Source: Psychromarinibacter halotolerans | Lineage (GTDB): Bacteria > Pseudomonadota > Alphaproteobacteria > Rhodobacterales > Rhodobacteraceae | Length of the DNA stretch: 64,000 bases | Direction: 5' to 3' | Assembly: GCF_029168315.1 (NCBI RefSeq) | Contig: NZ_JARGYD010000004.1 | Coordinates: 186,001 to 250,000 of the forward strand | Shown: positions 46,186-55,214 of the stretch, in pieces | Position numbering within the stretch: the first letter of the stretch is position 1 | Layout of the letters: every line of letters starts with the position of its first letter | Notes under the pieces: model-generated | What the model was told of the DNA's origin: nothing | Databases searched by the model: none | Seen by the model: only the letters and a program-made list of their open reading frames with translations | Translations under genes and position numbers: made by a program

Positions 46186-46224
46186 AAAGCCACGGCATTT
46201 GCGGCAATGGGGCGTGGCTTTTTT
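46186..46224 (+). terminator. Orphan rho-independent terminator
   Basis: AAAGCCACG (46186-46194) pairs with CGTGGCTTT (46213-46221), with an inner CATT/AATG stem, and runs into six T on the plus strand. The nearest upstream plus-strand gene ends 4 kb earlier, so it either ends an unannotated transcript or shields the RTX gene from read-through. Confidence 0.75.
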
Positions 46225-46273
46225 GACCCCAAGGTCAAGAAATTCGATAAATCCCGGTTTCGCCTCTTCAAAT

Positions 46274-46293
46274 ACAACGGTGGTTACAACGGT
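46274..46293 (+). promoter_or_regulatory. 12-bp-period tandem repeat upstream of the RTX gene (putative operator)
   Basis: ACAACGGT occurs at 46274-46281 and again at 46286-46293, a 12-base period, ending 106 bases before the RTX start codon. The same arrangement recurs at 47913-47932 and, as ACAACGCT, at 50226-50245. Direct repeats at about one helical turn are how OmpR/SARP-type winged-helix regulators bind DNA, and a SARP-like regulator is encoded nearby. Confidence 0.6.
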
Positions 46294-46399
46294 CCGTCCG
46301 GCCCTTGCGTGCTGGCGACGCTGATTGGGCGTCGTCTTTGGACATCACCCCTCCGCGCGCGCCCCCGCGCCCGGAGGGGAAGCAAGGGAAACGGACAAC

Positions 46400-47800
46400 A
46401 TGGCAATTTCGACAATCACCGGGCTTGTGGAAACGCAGCAAACCCCGGGTGCGAACGACACGATTCTGATCACGGACGGCGGCGCGCTGGTCTTCGGCGA
46501 CGAAGCGGTCCTGACCAGCGGGGACGACGTCGTCGTCACCAACAACGGAGACCTCTTTGGCGGCATTCGCTCGACCGGTCTGGGCCTGACCGTCACCAAC
46601 AACGGAGTTATGTCTGCCACTGACGTGAACGTCGTGGACGTCGGCAGCAACGGGAGTTCGGTGTCTAACCTGACCCTGACCAACACCGGCATCATCCAGT
46701 CGGCTGGCGACACCGGGCCGACGATTATCACCCAACGCGGCGGCAACGTGATCCACAACAGTGGCGAAATCATCGGGTTTGAGGATACTGCGATCCTTTT
46801 GTTCGCCGCGACCACCAGCGTTGCCGGCGGCGACGCGAACCGGATCGTGAATACGGGCACGATCGTGGGTGGCACATTCCGGTCGAACTCGGGCGCGCTG
46901 TTCCAGCATGGTTCGATCCAGACCAGCGAAGACCAGGACGTCGTGATAAATTCGGGCACCCTTGTCGGGAATGTCTTTCTTGGTTTCGGCGACGATATCT
47001 TCGACGGGCGCGGCGGTACTGTCGTGGGCAAAGTCAACGGCAGCTTTAACGACGACCTTTATATCATCGATGACGCGTCCATTCAGCTTGAAGAAAACGA
47101 GAACCTCGGCACCGATACGGTCCGGACTTACGTAAGCTATGCGCTGGAAGACAACTTCGAGATTCTCGAACTCGGCGGTGCCGACGATATCGACGGAACC
47201 GGCAACGGCCTGCAGAACGAGATTGCCGGCAACGACGGCAACAACCGGCTGTCGGGCGGCGGATCGCGCGACCTGATCGACGGTCGGGGCGGACATGACG
47301 TGATCGACGCCGGTCGCGGGGACGACATCGTCGATGGCGGTGAAGGCGACGACACGATTGCGGGCCGATCTGGCATCGACCAGTTGAACGGGGGCGAGGG
47401 CAACGACTGGATCTTCGGCGGGCTTGGCGCCGACCTCATCGACGGTGGCGACGGCAACGACACGCTGATCGGTGGTCAGGGTGCGGACGAGTTGACCGGC
47501 GGAAGCGAGCAGGACGTCTTCGTCTTCGCGCGGCTGTCCGACAGCCCCAACGGGGTGGGCGACACGATCACGGATTTTGAAACCGGTATCGATGCGATCG
47601 ACCTGTCCGGTTTGTCGGGCGGCGGGCTGGACCTGTCGATCGGCGGCTCGTTCACCGGGAACGGTCCCAGCGCGCGCACCTTCGAGAACTCGTTCGGGGA
47701 CACCGTGCTGCGGATCGACGTGGATGGCGACGGGTCGACCGACATGCGGGTCGATATCCTTGGCGTGCAGGGGCTGACCCTCGCGGATTTCATCCTGTAG
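46400..47800 (+). CDS. RTX-repeat (hemolysin-type calcium-binding) secreted protein
   Basis: Exported protein of 466 residues without a Sec signal, as expected for type I secretion. Residues 1-230 are Asn/Thr/Gly-rich beta-helix-like repeats (VVTNNGDLFGG, LTVTNNGVMS, ITNTGTIVGG-type). Residues about 300-385 hold RTX nonapeptides (GGHDVIDAGRGDDIVDGGEGDDTIAG, GGEGNDWIFGGLGADLIDGGDGNDTLIGG), which bind calcium. The end resembles the serralysin-type C-terminal secretion region (DVFVFARLSD, ITDFETGIDAIDLS). Its function could be adhesion or matrix; no enzyme domain seen. No HlyB/HlyD/TolC genes are adjacent. Confidence 0.93.
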   Translation: MAISTITGLVETQQTPGANDTILITDGGALVFGDEAVLTSGDDVVVTNNGDLFGGIRSTGLGLTVTNNGVMSATDVNVVDVGSNGSSVSNLTLTNTGIIQSAGDTGPTIITQRGGNVIHNSGEIIGFEDTAILLFAATTSVAGGDANRIVNTGTIVGGTFRSNSGALFQHGSIQTSEDQDVVINSGTLVGNVFLGFGDDIFDGRGGTVVGKVNGSFNDDLYIIDDASIQLEENENLGTDTVRTYVSYALEDNFEILELGGADDIDGTGNGLQNEIAGNDGNNRLSGGGSRDLIDGRGGHDVIDAGRGDDIVDGGEGDDTIAGRSGIDQLNGGEGNDWIFGGLGADLIDGGDGNDTLIGGQGADELTGGSEQDVFVFARLSDSPNGVGDTITDFETGIDAIDLSGLSGGGLDLSIGGSFTGNGPSARTFENSFGDTVLRIDVDGDGSTDMRVDILGVQGLTLADFIL

Positions 47801-47826
47801 CGGCCAGCCAAACCACACGCGGGCAG

Positions 47827-47865
47827 GGGGCGGACGGCCAAAAGTCGACCGCCCCTTTTTCTTTT
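47827..47865 (+). terminator. Rho-independent terminator of the RTX gene
   Basis: GGGGCGG (47827-47833) pairs with CCGCCCC (47849-47855) and is followed by TTTTTCTTTT. It begins 26 bases after the RTX stop codon. Confidence 0.85.
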
Positions 47866-47879
47866 GGAAGACCCAAAAA

Positions 47880-47932
47880 ACAACGGTCACGCAGACACTT
47901 GGGCCCGATCTGACAACGGTGGCGACAACGGT
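47880..47932 (+). promoter_or_regulatory. Tandem repeat upstream of the COG4315-type gene (putative operator)
   Basis: ACAACGGT at 47913-47920 and 47925-47932 repeats with a 12-base period, within a duplicated 12-mer GACAACGGTGGC. A third copy lies at 47880-47887, 33 bases upstream (about three helical turns). The last copy ends 132 bases before the start codon at 48065. Confidence 0.6.
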
Positions 47933-48064
47933 GGCAAGCCACAAGGACACATCGGCTGTCGGTGTGGCGCGGGCGTGTGCGGACTGCAGCGTCCCTGACC
48001 CAGACCGCCGACGATTTCAACGCCCGGCGCCTTTGCCGGGCAGCAGACCCAAGGAAACGAGACA

Positions 48065-48421
48065 ATGAAATCCTTTACCCTCATCGCCGCCGTTCTGGCC
48101 GCTTCAAGCTCTGCCGCTATCGCGGCGCCGGCCGGGCAGTCGAATGGCGTCCTCGCCGATGGTGACGGCATGACGCTTTACATTTTCGACAACGACACGG
48201 CGGGCACCTCGAACTGCTATGGCGGCTGCGCCAAAAGCTGGCCGCCGTTCATCGCCGCGGCGGGCGCGTCGGCCGAAGGGGCGTTCACCCTTGTCGAGCG
48301 CAAAGACGGCGCGATGCAGTGGGCCCTGGATGGTCAGCCGCTGTATTACTGGGCGGGTGACCGCAAGCCGGGCGACATCAACGGCGATGGCGTCGGCGGT
48401 GTCTGGCACGTCCTGAACTAA
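48065..48421 (+). CDS. Small secreted protein, COG4315 (secreted repeat) type
   Basis: Exported protein of 118 residues with a Sec signal (MKSFTLIAAVLAASSSAAIAA). The mature part matches the secreted-repeat family: MTLYIFDNDTAGTSNCYGGCAKSWPPF with two Cys, then ALDGQPLYYWAGDRKPGDINGDGVGGVWHVL. Members are predicted periplasmic or lipoproteins of unknown function often found in stress or redox contexts. Start ATG 48065 with AAGGAAACGAG upstream. It is single, framed by repeats before it and a hairpin after it. Confidence 0.9.
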   Translation: MKSFTLIAAVLAASSSAAIAAPAGQSNGVLADGDGMTLYIFDNDTAGTSNCYGGCAKSWPPFIAAAGASAEGAFTLVERKDGAMQWALDGQPLYYWAGDRKPGDINGDGVGGVWHVLN

Positions 48422-48427
48422 GCGTTT

Positions 48428-48453
48428 TCGAAGGCAGGAGTGGCTGCCTTCGA
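48428..48453 (+). terminator. Hairpin after the COG4315-type gene, probable weak terminator
   Basis: TCGAAGGCAG (48428-48437) pairs perfectly with CTGCCTTCGA (48444-48453) around a GAGTGG loop, seven bases after the stop codon. There is no T-tract in either direction, so termination would be weak or protein-assisted. Confidence 0.5.
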
Positions 48454-48611
48454 CAGACGGCTCGGCCCATTGCCCTTGGGCCGGGCTGCCCCTCGTGCGG
48501 GCGGCGACCGTGAGCGTCGTACCGTGCGATAAGGAGGGCGCGCCATCTTGTCCGATCCCCATCGGCGCGTCCTCCGACCTTTCCCGATCCTTTCACCGGC
48601 GCCCGGTCACC

Positions 48612-50162
48612 TCAGATCCGGTGTTCCGCCAGAAACGCGGCCGAGGCCTGCACGCAGTGCAGCCAGGCCGGTTCCGTATCCATCAGAATGTGGTTGCGGC
48701 TTTCCAGCGGCACGAAATGCGCGTCGGGGATGCCAGCGGCCAGTTCGCGGCCAAGGTCCAGCGGAATGCGCTGGTCGTGGCGCGAGTGCAGCACAAGCGT
48801 CGGCGCTTTCACCTTTTTCAAGCGGTCCCGCACGTCGATGTGCCCGAACGCGTTCTGGAACCGCGCCGCGTTGGCGGGCGAGGTCGTCAGGCGCTGGAAT
48901 TCATCGAACCACGCAAGGTCTTCCTGCGTCGCCTCGGGCATGAAGGTCTGCGAAAAGATGTGCCGATACGCGGGGTTGTCGGTGCCCCAGCCGACTTCGG
49001 TCAGGGTCAGCACCGCCTCGCGCCGGGCCTGTTCCTCTGGCGTGGCTAGGTGGCGCCATCCGGCCGCGTAGCCGCCGATCAGGATCAGCCCGCTGACCCG
49101 CTCGGGATGCCGCACCGCATATTCGATCGACACCGCCGCCCCCTGCGAGATGCCCAGCAGGGGAAAGCGTTTCAGCCCCAGCTTGTCGGCCACCGCTTCC
49201 AGATCCTCGACGAAGGCATCGAAGCTCAGGTCGTCCACGTCCCAGTCGGACAGGCCGCATCCACGCTCGTCGTAGCGGATGAAGGTACGGGTGCGGGCGA
49301 TCTCGGCAAAGCTTTTGCCCCAGATCGGGCTGCTCCAGTCGAATTCGAGGTGGTTGAGCCAATTCGCGGCCTTCAAAAGCGGCGGCCCCTCACCGATAGA
49401 GGCGTAAGCGATCTTGGTGCCGTCCTGCACCTCGCAAAAGCCGATGCGCTGGGCCTGCAGCGAACGGGCGCGCGCGTTGGCGATCCGCTGCGACGGATCG
49501 TCGAAGGTCGGCACCGGGCCAGAGGATCGCGTCGGCTGCACCTGTCGCGGGGCCGAAGCTTTCGACGCCTCGCGGTTCGGCACCTCTCGTTCGAACCCTT
49601 CCGCGCCCTCGGGGTCTTCCTCTTGCCACAGCCGCAGCCACTTTTGCGCGGCGATGCTGTCGACCTCGGGATGACCGGCAAGCGATTTCAGCACCGTGAC
49701 GCGGGCGATGCGCGCGTCCTCGCGCTCGGCGGTCAGCCAGTTGTCGAACGCGTCGTCGCCTGCGCCGTCCAGCCCGTCGAGGAACACGTGGGACAACGTG
49801 CCGGCAAGCCGCTCCAATGTCTCGACCGACGGCGCGGCGTTGCGGTCGCGCAGGCAGGCTTGCATGGAACGCACGTCGACCTCGACGCCATCCATGTCGA
49901 ACTGCACCCGTTCGCGGTCTGCGATGATTCTCTGCTGCGTCTCGGTGTCGACCACCTTTCGCAGTTTGCTAAGCGACCACCGCAGCGCGGCCTTGGGGTC
50001 GTCGGGCAGATCCCACAGCATCTCGCACAGGCGTTCGCGGCGGTGCGGCCGCCCGGTGGCGACCAGAAAGGCCAGCAGCGCCCGTGCCTTGCGTGATGCG
50101 GGCAGGGGGACTTCGCGTCCGTTCGAAATGACTTTGAGCTCGCCGAAAAGCGAGATTTCCAT
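48612..50162 (-). CDS. SARP/BTAD-like winged-helix regulator fused to an alpha/beta-hydrolase
   Basis: Fusion of 516 residues. Residues 1-75 form an OmpR/SARP-type winged helix (ISLFGELKVISNGREVPLPASRKARALLAFLVATGRPHRRERLCEMLW type pattern), followed by a partial BTAD-like helical region to about 195 and a linker rich in Pro/Ser. The C-terminal half is an alpha/beta-hydrolase with an intact triad: Ser339 (LLGISQGAAVS), Asp463 (SRHDQRIPLD) and His491 (SRNHILMD). It could sense a small molecule or cleave an ester signal. Start ATG 50162 precedes the domain; the frame to 50255 covers the repeats at 50226. Weak Shine-Dalgarno. Probable regulator of the flanking genes. Confidence 0.88.
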   Translation of the reverse strand: MEISLFGELKVISNGREVPLPASRKARALLAFLVATGRPHRRERLCEMLWDLPDDPKAALRWSLSKLRKVVDTETQQRIIADRERVQFDMDGVEVDVRSMQACLRDRNAAPSVETLERLAGTLSHVFLDGLDGAGDDAFDNWLTAEREDARIARVTVLKSLAGHPEVDSIAAQKWLRLWQEEDPEGAEGFEREVPNREASKASAPRQVQPTRSSGPVPTFDDPSQRIANARARSLQAQRIGFCEVQDGTKIAYASIGEGPPLLKAANWLNHLEFDWSSPIWGKSFAEIARTRTFIRYDERGCGLSDWDVDDLSFDAFVEDLEAVADKLGLKRFPLLGISQGAAVSIEYAVRHPERVSGLILIGGYAAGWRHLATPEEQARREAVLTLTEVGWGTDNPAYRHIFSQTFMPEATQEDLAWFDEFQRLTTSPANAARFQNAFGHIDVRDRLKKVKAPTLVLHSRHDQRIPLDLGRELAAGIPDAHFVPLESRNHILMDTEPAWLHCVQASAAFLAEHRI

Positions 50163-50225
50163 GACTTCGGGCAATTCAGGCTCCGAGAAATACAACGTCC
50201 CCGTGTACCCGTTACCACCCCGCCG

Positions 50226-50245
50226 ACAACGCTGACAACAACGCT
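50226..50245. promoter_or_regulatory. Tandem repeat between the fused regulator and the P450 gene (putative operator)
   Basis: ACAACGCT occurs at 50226-50233 and 50238-50245 with the same 12-base period as the other two sites, one base changed from ACAACGGT. It ends 111 bases before the P450 start codon and lies 64 bases before the divergent regulator start, so it could serve both promoters and autoregulation. Confidence 0.6.
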
Positions 50246-50356
50246 TCACCGTCAAAAGGGATTCGTGGGCGGCGAATTGCCGTTCTTTCGAAATATCGCA
50301 CGGCGCGGATCAAGACACGGGCGCGCCGCCGGAAATATTTTGCGACGGAGGCAGAA

Positions 50357-51574
50357 ATGTATGAGATAGCGGCGCGGTGGCCGGAAAAAATTGTCGACGT
50401 CGAGATTGATGTTCTCGCGGTCGATCCGCATGCCGAGATTGCCGCCCGTCGGGCGCAGCATCGGATTATACGGCGCGCAGGGGATCAATACATGGTCCTT
50501 CGTGCATGTGATGTTTACGAACTTCTCACGCATCCAGACACGCAACAGATCGACGGGGTCGATTACGTTCGCCTGAACGGCATTCCGCCGGGCGCCGTCG
50601 CGACCTTCCTGACGGATTTCTTCCTGTTCGCGAATGGCGAGGATCACCGCCGCAAACGCGGGCTTTTCTCGCGCGCTTTCGGGCGGGCCGAGATCCTTGC
50701 CGCCCGTCCGCGAGTACGGGCTGCCGCCGACAAGATGGTAGCCGCGTTGCCGCGCGGCGAGGCGTTCGATTTCCTTGCCGGCATGGCGACGCGGCTGCCA
50801 GCCGAGCTGACGGCGGCCATGCTGGGCCTGCCGGAAGCTGAGGCCACCTATTTCGCGCACCGCGCGTCGGTCGTGGCCCCGGCCATGAGCCGAAACTACC
50901 CGCACGAGACCCACGCCGAGCTTGAGGATGCAGTCGTCGAGCTGGTGTATTTCATCGAGGTGCAGTTGCGCGCACGGCTTGCGGCGCCGCAGAACGATCT
51001 GCTGACCGCCCTTGCCGTGAACTGGGACGCCTACCGCGAGGTGCCGTTCGAAAGTCTTGTGCATCAGGTACTTGGGCTGATCGTTGGCGGCGCCGATGCC
51101 ACGCCTGCTGCCTTCGCGATGGCGGTCGCGCTTGCCGCGGGGCCGGGCGGCGACTGGCAGGGGCTGCGGGACGATCCGGGCCTGATCCCGGCTGCCGTCT
51201 CGGAAGCCTTGCGGGTCGAACCGCCATTGGCCTCGGTCTCGCGCTATGCGCGCGGGCCGGTGACATTCGGGGACGCGACGATCCCGAAGGGCGCGACCAT
51301 CTGCGCCAGCCTGCTGTCCGCCCTGCGCGATCCCGACGTCTGCGCGCGGCCCGATGTGTACGACATCCACCGGGCGGACCGGCCCCCGCATCATCCCGCC
51401 TTCGGGCTGGGTCCGCACCGCTGCATCGGCGAGATGCTGGCGCGGATCGAATTGGAAGAGGGGCTAGCGGCGCTGACGGCCAACGCCCCCGACCTAGAAG
51501 TGCTGGTGCCCCCCGCGATGCGCGGGATCGACGGCATCCGCGCCATCACCCCGATGCAAGTCCGCATCCGCTGA
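50357..51574 (+). CDS. Cytochrome P450
   Basis: Soluble class I-type P450 of 405 residues. The C-helix motif (GEDHRRKRGLFSRAF), I-helix oxygen-binding segment (LIVGGADATPAAFAM), ExxR (SEALRVEPP) and the heme-Cys signature (FGLGPHRCIGEMLAR) are all present, so it should be active. Ferredoxin and reductase partners are not encoded nearby. Start ATG 50357 follows GGAGG. It is divergent from the fused SARP-hydrolase regulator and preceded by the tandem repeat. Substrate unknown; a lipid or signal molecule would fit the neighbour's hydrolase domain but that is speculative. Confidence 0.94.
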   Translation: MYEIAARWPEKIVDVEIDVLAVDPHAEIAARRAQHRIIRRAGDQYMVLRACDVYELLTHPDTQQIDGVDYVRLNGIPPGAVATFLTDFFLFANGEDHRRKRGLFSRAFGRAEILAARPRVRAAADKMVAALPRGEAFDFLAGMATRLPAELTAAMLGLPEAEATYFAHRASVVAPAMSRNYPHETHAELEDAVVELVYFIEVQLRARLAAPQNDLLTALAVNWDAYREVPFESLVHQVLGLIVGGADATPAAFAMAVALAAGPGGDWQGLRDDPGLIPAAVSEALRVEPPLASVSRYARGPVTFGDATIPKGATICASLLSALRDPDVCARPDVYDIHRADRPPHHPAFGLGPHRCIGEMLARIELEEGLAALTANAPDLEVLVPPAMRGIDGIRAITPMQVRIR

Positions 51575-51648
51575 CCAAACCCGATGTCCTTTCCCAACCC
51601 GGGCGGTTCGCGTCCGGGACGGCGAAAGCGTTCCAGAAAGCAGAGATC

Positions 51649-52317
51649 ATGAAATTCAAAACCGATACCATTGGCGATTGTCTTATCTTTTCGATCCACG
51701 GCGAGATTGATCGCCGCGCCGCCGGTCCGTTGTACGACGCATTGGTGGACGTGCTCGAAGCAGGCTGGACCCGCCTGATCGTCGATCTGTCAGACGCGGG
51801 GCGCCTGACACGAGCCGGTGTGCGCGGGCTGGTCGTGGCCGGCAAGCTGATGCAGGGCGTACGCGGCGAGATGCGTCTTGCCGGGCCGGACGCCGCAGCG
51901 CGGGCGCTGTTGATGGGGCTGGGGTTCGGTACGCTTCTGAAATGCGAAGACGATGTGGATACGGCCCTTGCTTCGATCTGCCGGGCAGAGGCTGTGCGGC
52001 TTGACCGTATCGCGCGGTCGCACGCCGAGGTGATGACCGCACCGGCCCGCCCCTGCGAGACGCCGCGCACCGGGTCCGATGGGCGCCACATGACCTTTGC
52101 GCGGTATTTCGAGATCGCGCAGGTCGAACATGCCCGCAAGCTTCTGTCCGAAGGCGCGCTTACGACCGATCAGGTCGCCGCCGCCTGCGGCTTCGAGACA
52201 CCCGAAATCCTGCGGCAGCAGGTGCAAGAGCACCTTGGCCTGTCGCTGACCGACCTTGCCCGCCGCAGGCGCGGGCAATTGCACGGATCCCGGCAAAGAC
52301 AGCGCCTGCTGTCCTGA
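51649..52317 (+). CDS. STAS-domain protein with a C-terminal AraC-type helix-turn-helix segment
   Basis: A 222-residue fusion. Residues 1-110 follow the STAS/anti-anti-sigma fold (CLIFSIHGEIDRRAAGPLYDALVDVLEAGWTRLIVDLSDAGRLTRAGVRGL), though the usual phosphorylated Ser of the DSSG motif appears replaced (RLTRAG). Residues about 150-205 resemble one AraC-type helix-turn-helix (FEIAQVEHARKLLSEGALTTDQVAAACGFETPEILRQQVQEHLG). The pairing suggests a DNA-binding protein whose STAS part binds partners. Start ATG 51649 behind AGAAAGCAGAG. It follows the P450 gene by 75 bases, likely in one operon. Confidence 0.75.
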   Translation: MKFKTDTIGDCLIFSIHGEIDRRAAGPLYDALVDVLEAGWTRLIVDLSDAGRLTRAGVRGLVVAGKLMQGVRGEMRLAGPDAAARALLMGLGFGTLLKCEDDVDTALASICRAEAVRLDRIARSHAEVMTAPARPCETPRTGSDGRHMTFARYFEIAQVEHARKLLSEGALTTDQVAAACGFETPEILRQQVQEHLGLSLTDLARRRRGQLHGSRQRQRLLS

Positions 52318-52454
52318 CCGCGGAACCGACCCGACCCCAGAACAGCCGCGCCCGACGCGTGGCGTCACCCGATCCCACGCCCCTTGGAGGAGGGGGGCGG
52401 GAAGACAGGTCCGCGCATTGCGGCGGGCCGCCTCGTAACCATTGGAGATTCAAG

Positions 52455-52700
52455 ATGTACAACAATCAGATGGCGATGGCCTTTACCGGCCTAGACCTTT
52501 CCTATCGCAGCATTGTCGGACAGTCGCAGGCGCACCTGCGCCACCGTCGGCGCCGCCCGTCCATAGTGGCGACGCTTTTCGGCTACTTCCGCAGCCGCCG
52601 GGATTACCAGCGGCTGGAAGCCTTGCCCGACTACCTGCTCGATGACGTGGGCCTGACCCGCGCCGACGTCGCCGCCGCCTCGCGGTTGCGATTCTACTGA
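52455..52700 (+). CDS. DUF1127 small protein
   Basis: Basic 81-residue protein ending in a typical DUF1127 segment (YQRLEALPDYLLDDVGLTRADVAAA). Alphaproteobacterial DUF1127 proteins are small Arg-rich proteins linked to RNA turnover and stress or phosphate control; the exact role here is unknown. Start ATG 52455 has TTGGAG upstream; the open frame back to 52359 is rejected. It precedes the glutamine synthetase gene by 47 bases. Confidence 0.88.
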   Translation: MYNNQMAMAFTGLDLSYRSIVGQSQAHLRHRRRRPSIVATLFGYFRSRRDYQRLEALPDYLLDDVGLTRADVAAASRLRFY

Positions 52701-52747
52701 GCCCAGTTGCTCCCCCCCCCAAAAAATCCAAAGAAGGATATTATAAG

Positions 52748-53836
52748 ATGACTACGACCGGTTTTGCCGAATACATCTGGCTGGACGGCACCCAACCCAC
52801 GCAGAAGCTGCGGTCCAAGGCGCGGTTCGTCTGCGTCCCGGATCAGCCCGAGACGGCGCATTTCCCCGAGTGGAGCTTCGACGGTTCGTCGACCAATCAG
52901 GCCGAAGGCGACGATTCCGACTGCCTGCTGGTTCCGGTGCGCATCGCCACCGACCCCCGTCGCGGTGCTGGCAACTGGCTGGTGCTGTGCGAGGTGCTGG
53001 ACGCCAAGGGCCAGCCGCATCCCACCAACCAGCGCGCCCACCTGCGCGGATTGCTGTCCGACGCCGGGGCCGACGCCGCGCCGTGGGCCGGCTTCGAGCA
53101 GGAGTATACAATCTATCAGGACGGACGCCCGCTGGGTTTCCCGACCAACGGCTTCCCCGCGCCGCAGGGACCGTACTATTGCAGCGTCGGCGCCGACGTG
53201 GCGTTCGGCCGTGACCTTGTGGATGCACACGCCAAGGCCTGCATCGACGCCGGTCTGATGATCTACGGCATCAACGCCGAGGTCATGCCCGGCCAGTGGG
53301 AATTCCAGATCGGCTATCGCGGCATCGAGGGCGAACCCTCGGACGTGCTGACCATGGCCGACCACCTGTGGCTGGCGCGCTTCCTGCTTCACCGCGAGGC
53401 GGAACGGTTCGGGTGCCGCATCTCGTTCGACAACAAGCCGATGGTCGGCGACTGGAACGGGGCAGGGATGCACACCAACTTCTCCACCGCCGAGATCCGG
53501 TCGCCCAAGACCGGCAAGGCGGCCATCGACCGCGCCGTCACGGCGCTGGAACGGCACCACGCCATGCACATCCGCAACTACGGTGCGGGGCTGGCCGAGC
53601 GTCTGACCGGGCTGCACGAGACCTGCTCGATCGAAGAGTTCCGTTCGGGCATCGCGCATCGCGGCGCGTCGATCCGCATCCCGCAGCCCGTGGCGCTGAA
53701 GGGCTACGGCTATTTCGAGGATCGCCGCCCCGGTGCGAACGCGGACCCGTACTTGGTGGGCGCCTGCCTCGTCGAGACGGTGTGCCTGCCTGAAACCACT
53801 GGCGGCGCGCTGCCCGAGATGGCGGTGGCCGGCTAG
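52748..53836 (+). CDS. glnII: Type II (eukaryote-like) glutamine synthetase
   Basis: Cytoplasmic ATP-dependent enzyme of 362 residues that makes glutamine from glutamate and ammonia. It is GSII rather than GSI by length and motifs: FPEWSFDGSSTNQAEGDDSDCLL, FEQEYTIY (metal-binding Glu), VGDWNGAGMHTNFST and HRGASIRIP. Type II enzymes are octameric, heat-labile and not adenylylated, and are known from rhizobia and some other alphaproteobacteria. Start ATG 52748 has AAGGA upstream. It is followed 25 bases later by an ammonium transporter, forming a nitrogen-assimilation pair. Confidence 0.94.
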   Translation: MTTTGFAEYIWLDGTQPTQKLRSKARFVCVPDQPETAHFPEWSFDGSSTNQAEGDDSDCLLVPVRIATDPRRGAGNWLVLCEVLDAKGQPHPTNQRAHLRGLLSDAGADAAPWAGFEQEYTIYQDGRPLGFPTNGFPAPQGPYYCSVGADVAFGRDLVDAHAKACIDAGLMIYGINAEVMPGQWEFQIGYRGIEGEPSDVLTMADHLWLARFLLHREAERFGCRISFDNKPMVGDWNGAGMHTNFSTAEIRSPKTGKAAIDRAVTALERHHAMHIRNYGAGLAERLTGLHETCSIEEFRSGIAHRGASIRIPQPVALKGYGYFEDRRPGANADPYLVGACLVETVCLPETTGGALPEMAVAG

Positions 53837-53861
53837 GGCCCCGCGCAAAAGGAGTTTCGAC

Positions 53862-55157
<1,296 letters not shown>

Positions 55158-55179
55158 GGTCGAGCCGCCTAAAACATGG

Positions 55180-55207
55180 ACGGGTGCGCTTTTGCCGGCG
55201 CGCCCGT
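55180..55207. terminator. Probable terminator between the convergent amt and gntR genes
   Basis: ACGGGTGCGC (55180-55189) pairs with GCGCGCCCGT (55198-55207) with one G-T pair; only short T stretches follow on either strand, so it is moderate at best. It lies in the 57-base gap between the two convergent stops. Confidence 0.5.
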
Positions 55208-55214
55208 TTGCCGT

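Larger units (their letters stand above)
45963..46399. other. Intergenic region before the RTX gene with an orphan terminator and repeats
   Basis: No gene is seen in 437 bases. It must hold the promoter of the minus-strand exporter operon, an intrinsic terminator facing the plus strand (46186-46224) with no plus-strand gene in front of it, and the tandem repeat at 46274-46293. A plus-strand small RNA ending at 46224 is possible. Confidence 0.5.

Noticed and set aside
45963..46277. 105-residue N-terminal extension of the ABC exporter
   Set aside because: Pro/Arg-rich, not protein-like, and contains the orphan terminator; ATG 45962 with GGGAGAAG is the better start.
52714..52726. Run of eight C followed by six A before the glutamine synthetase as a phase-variable tract
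   Set aside because: It is upstream of the start codon and not at a clear promoter spacer; no evidence that length changes matter.
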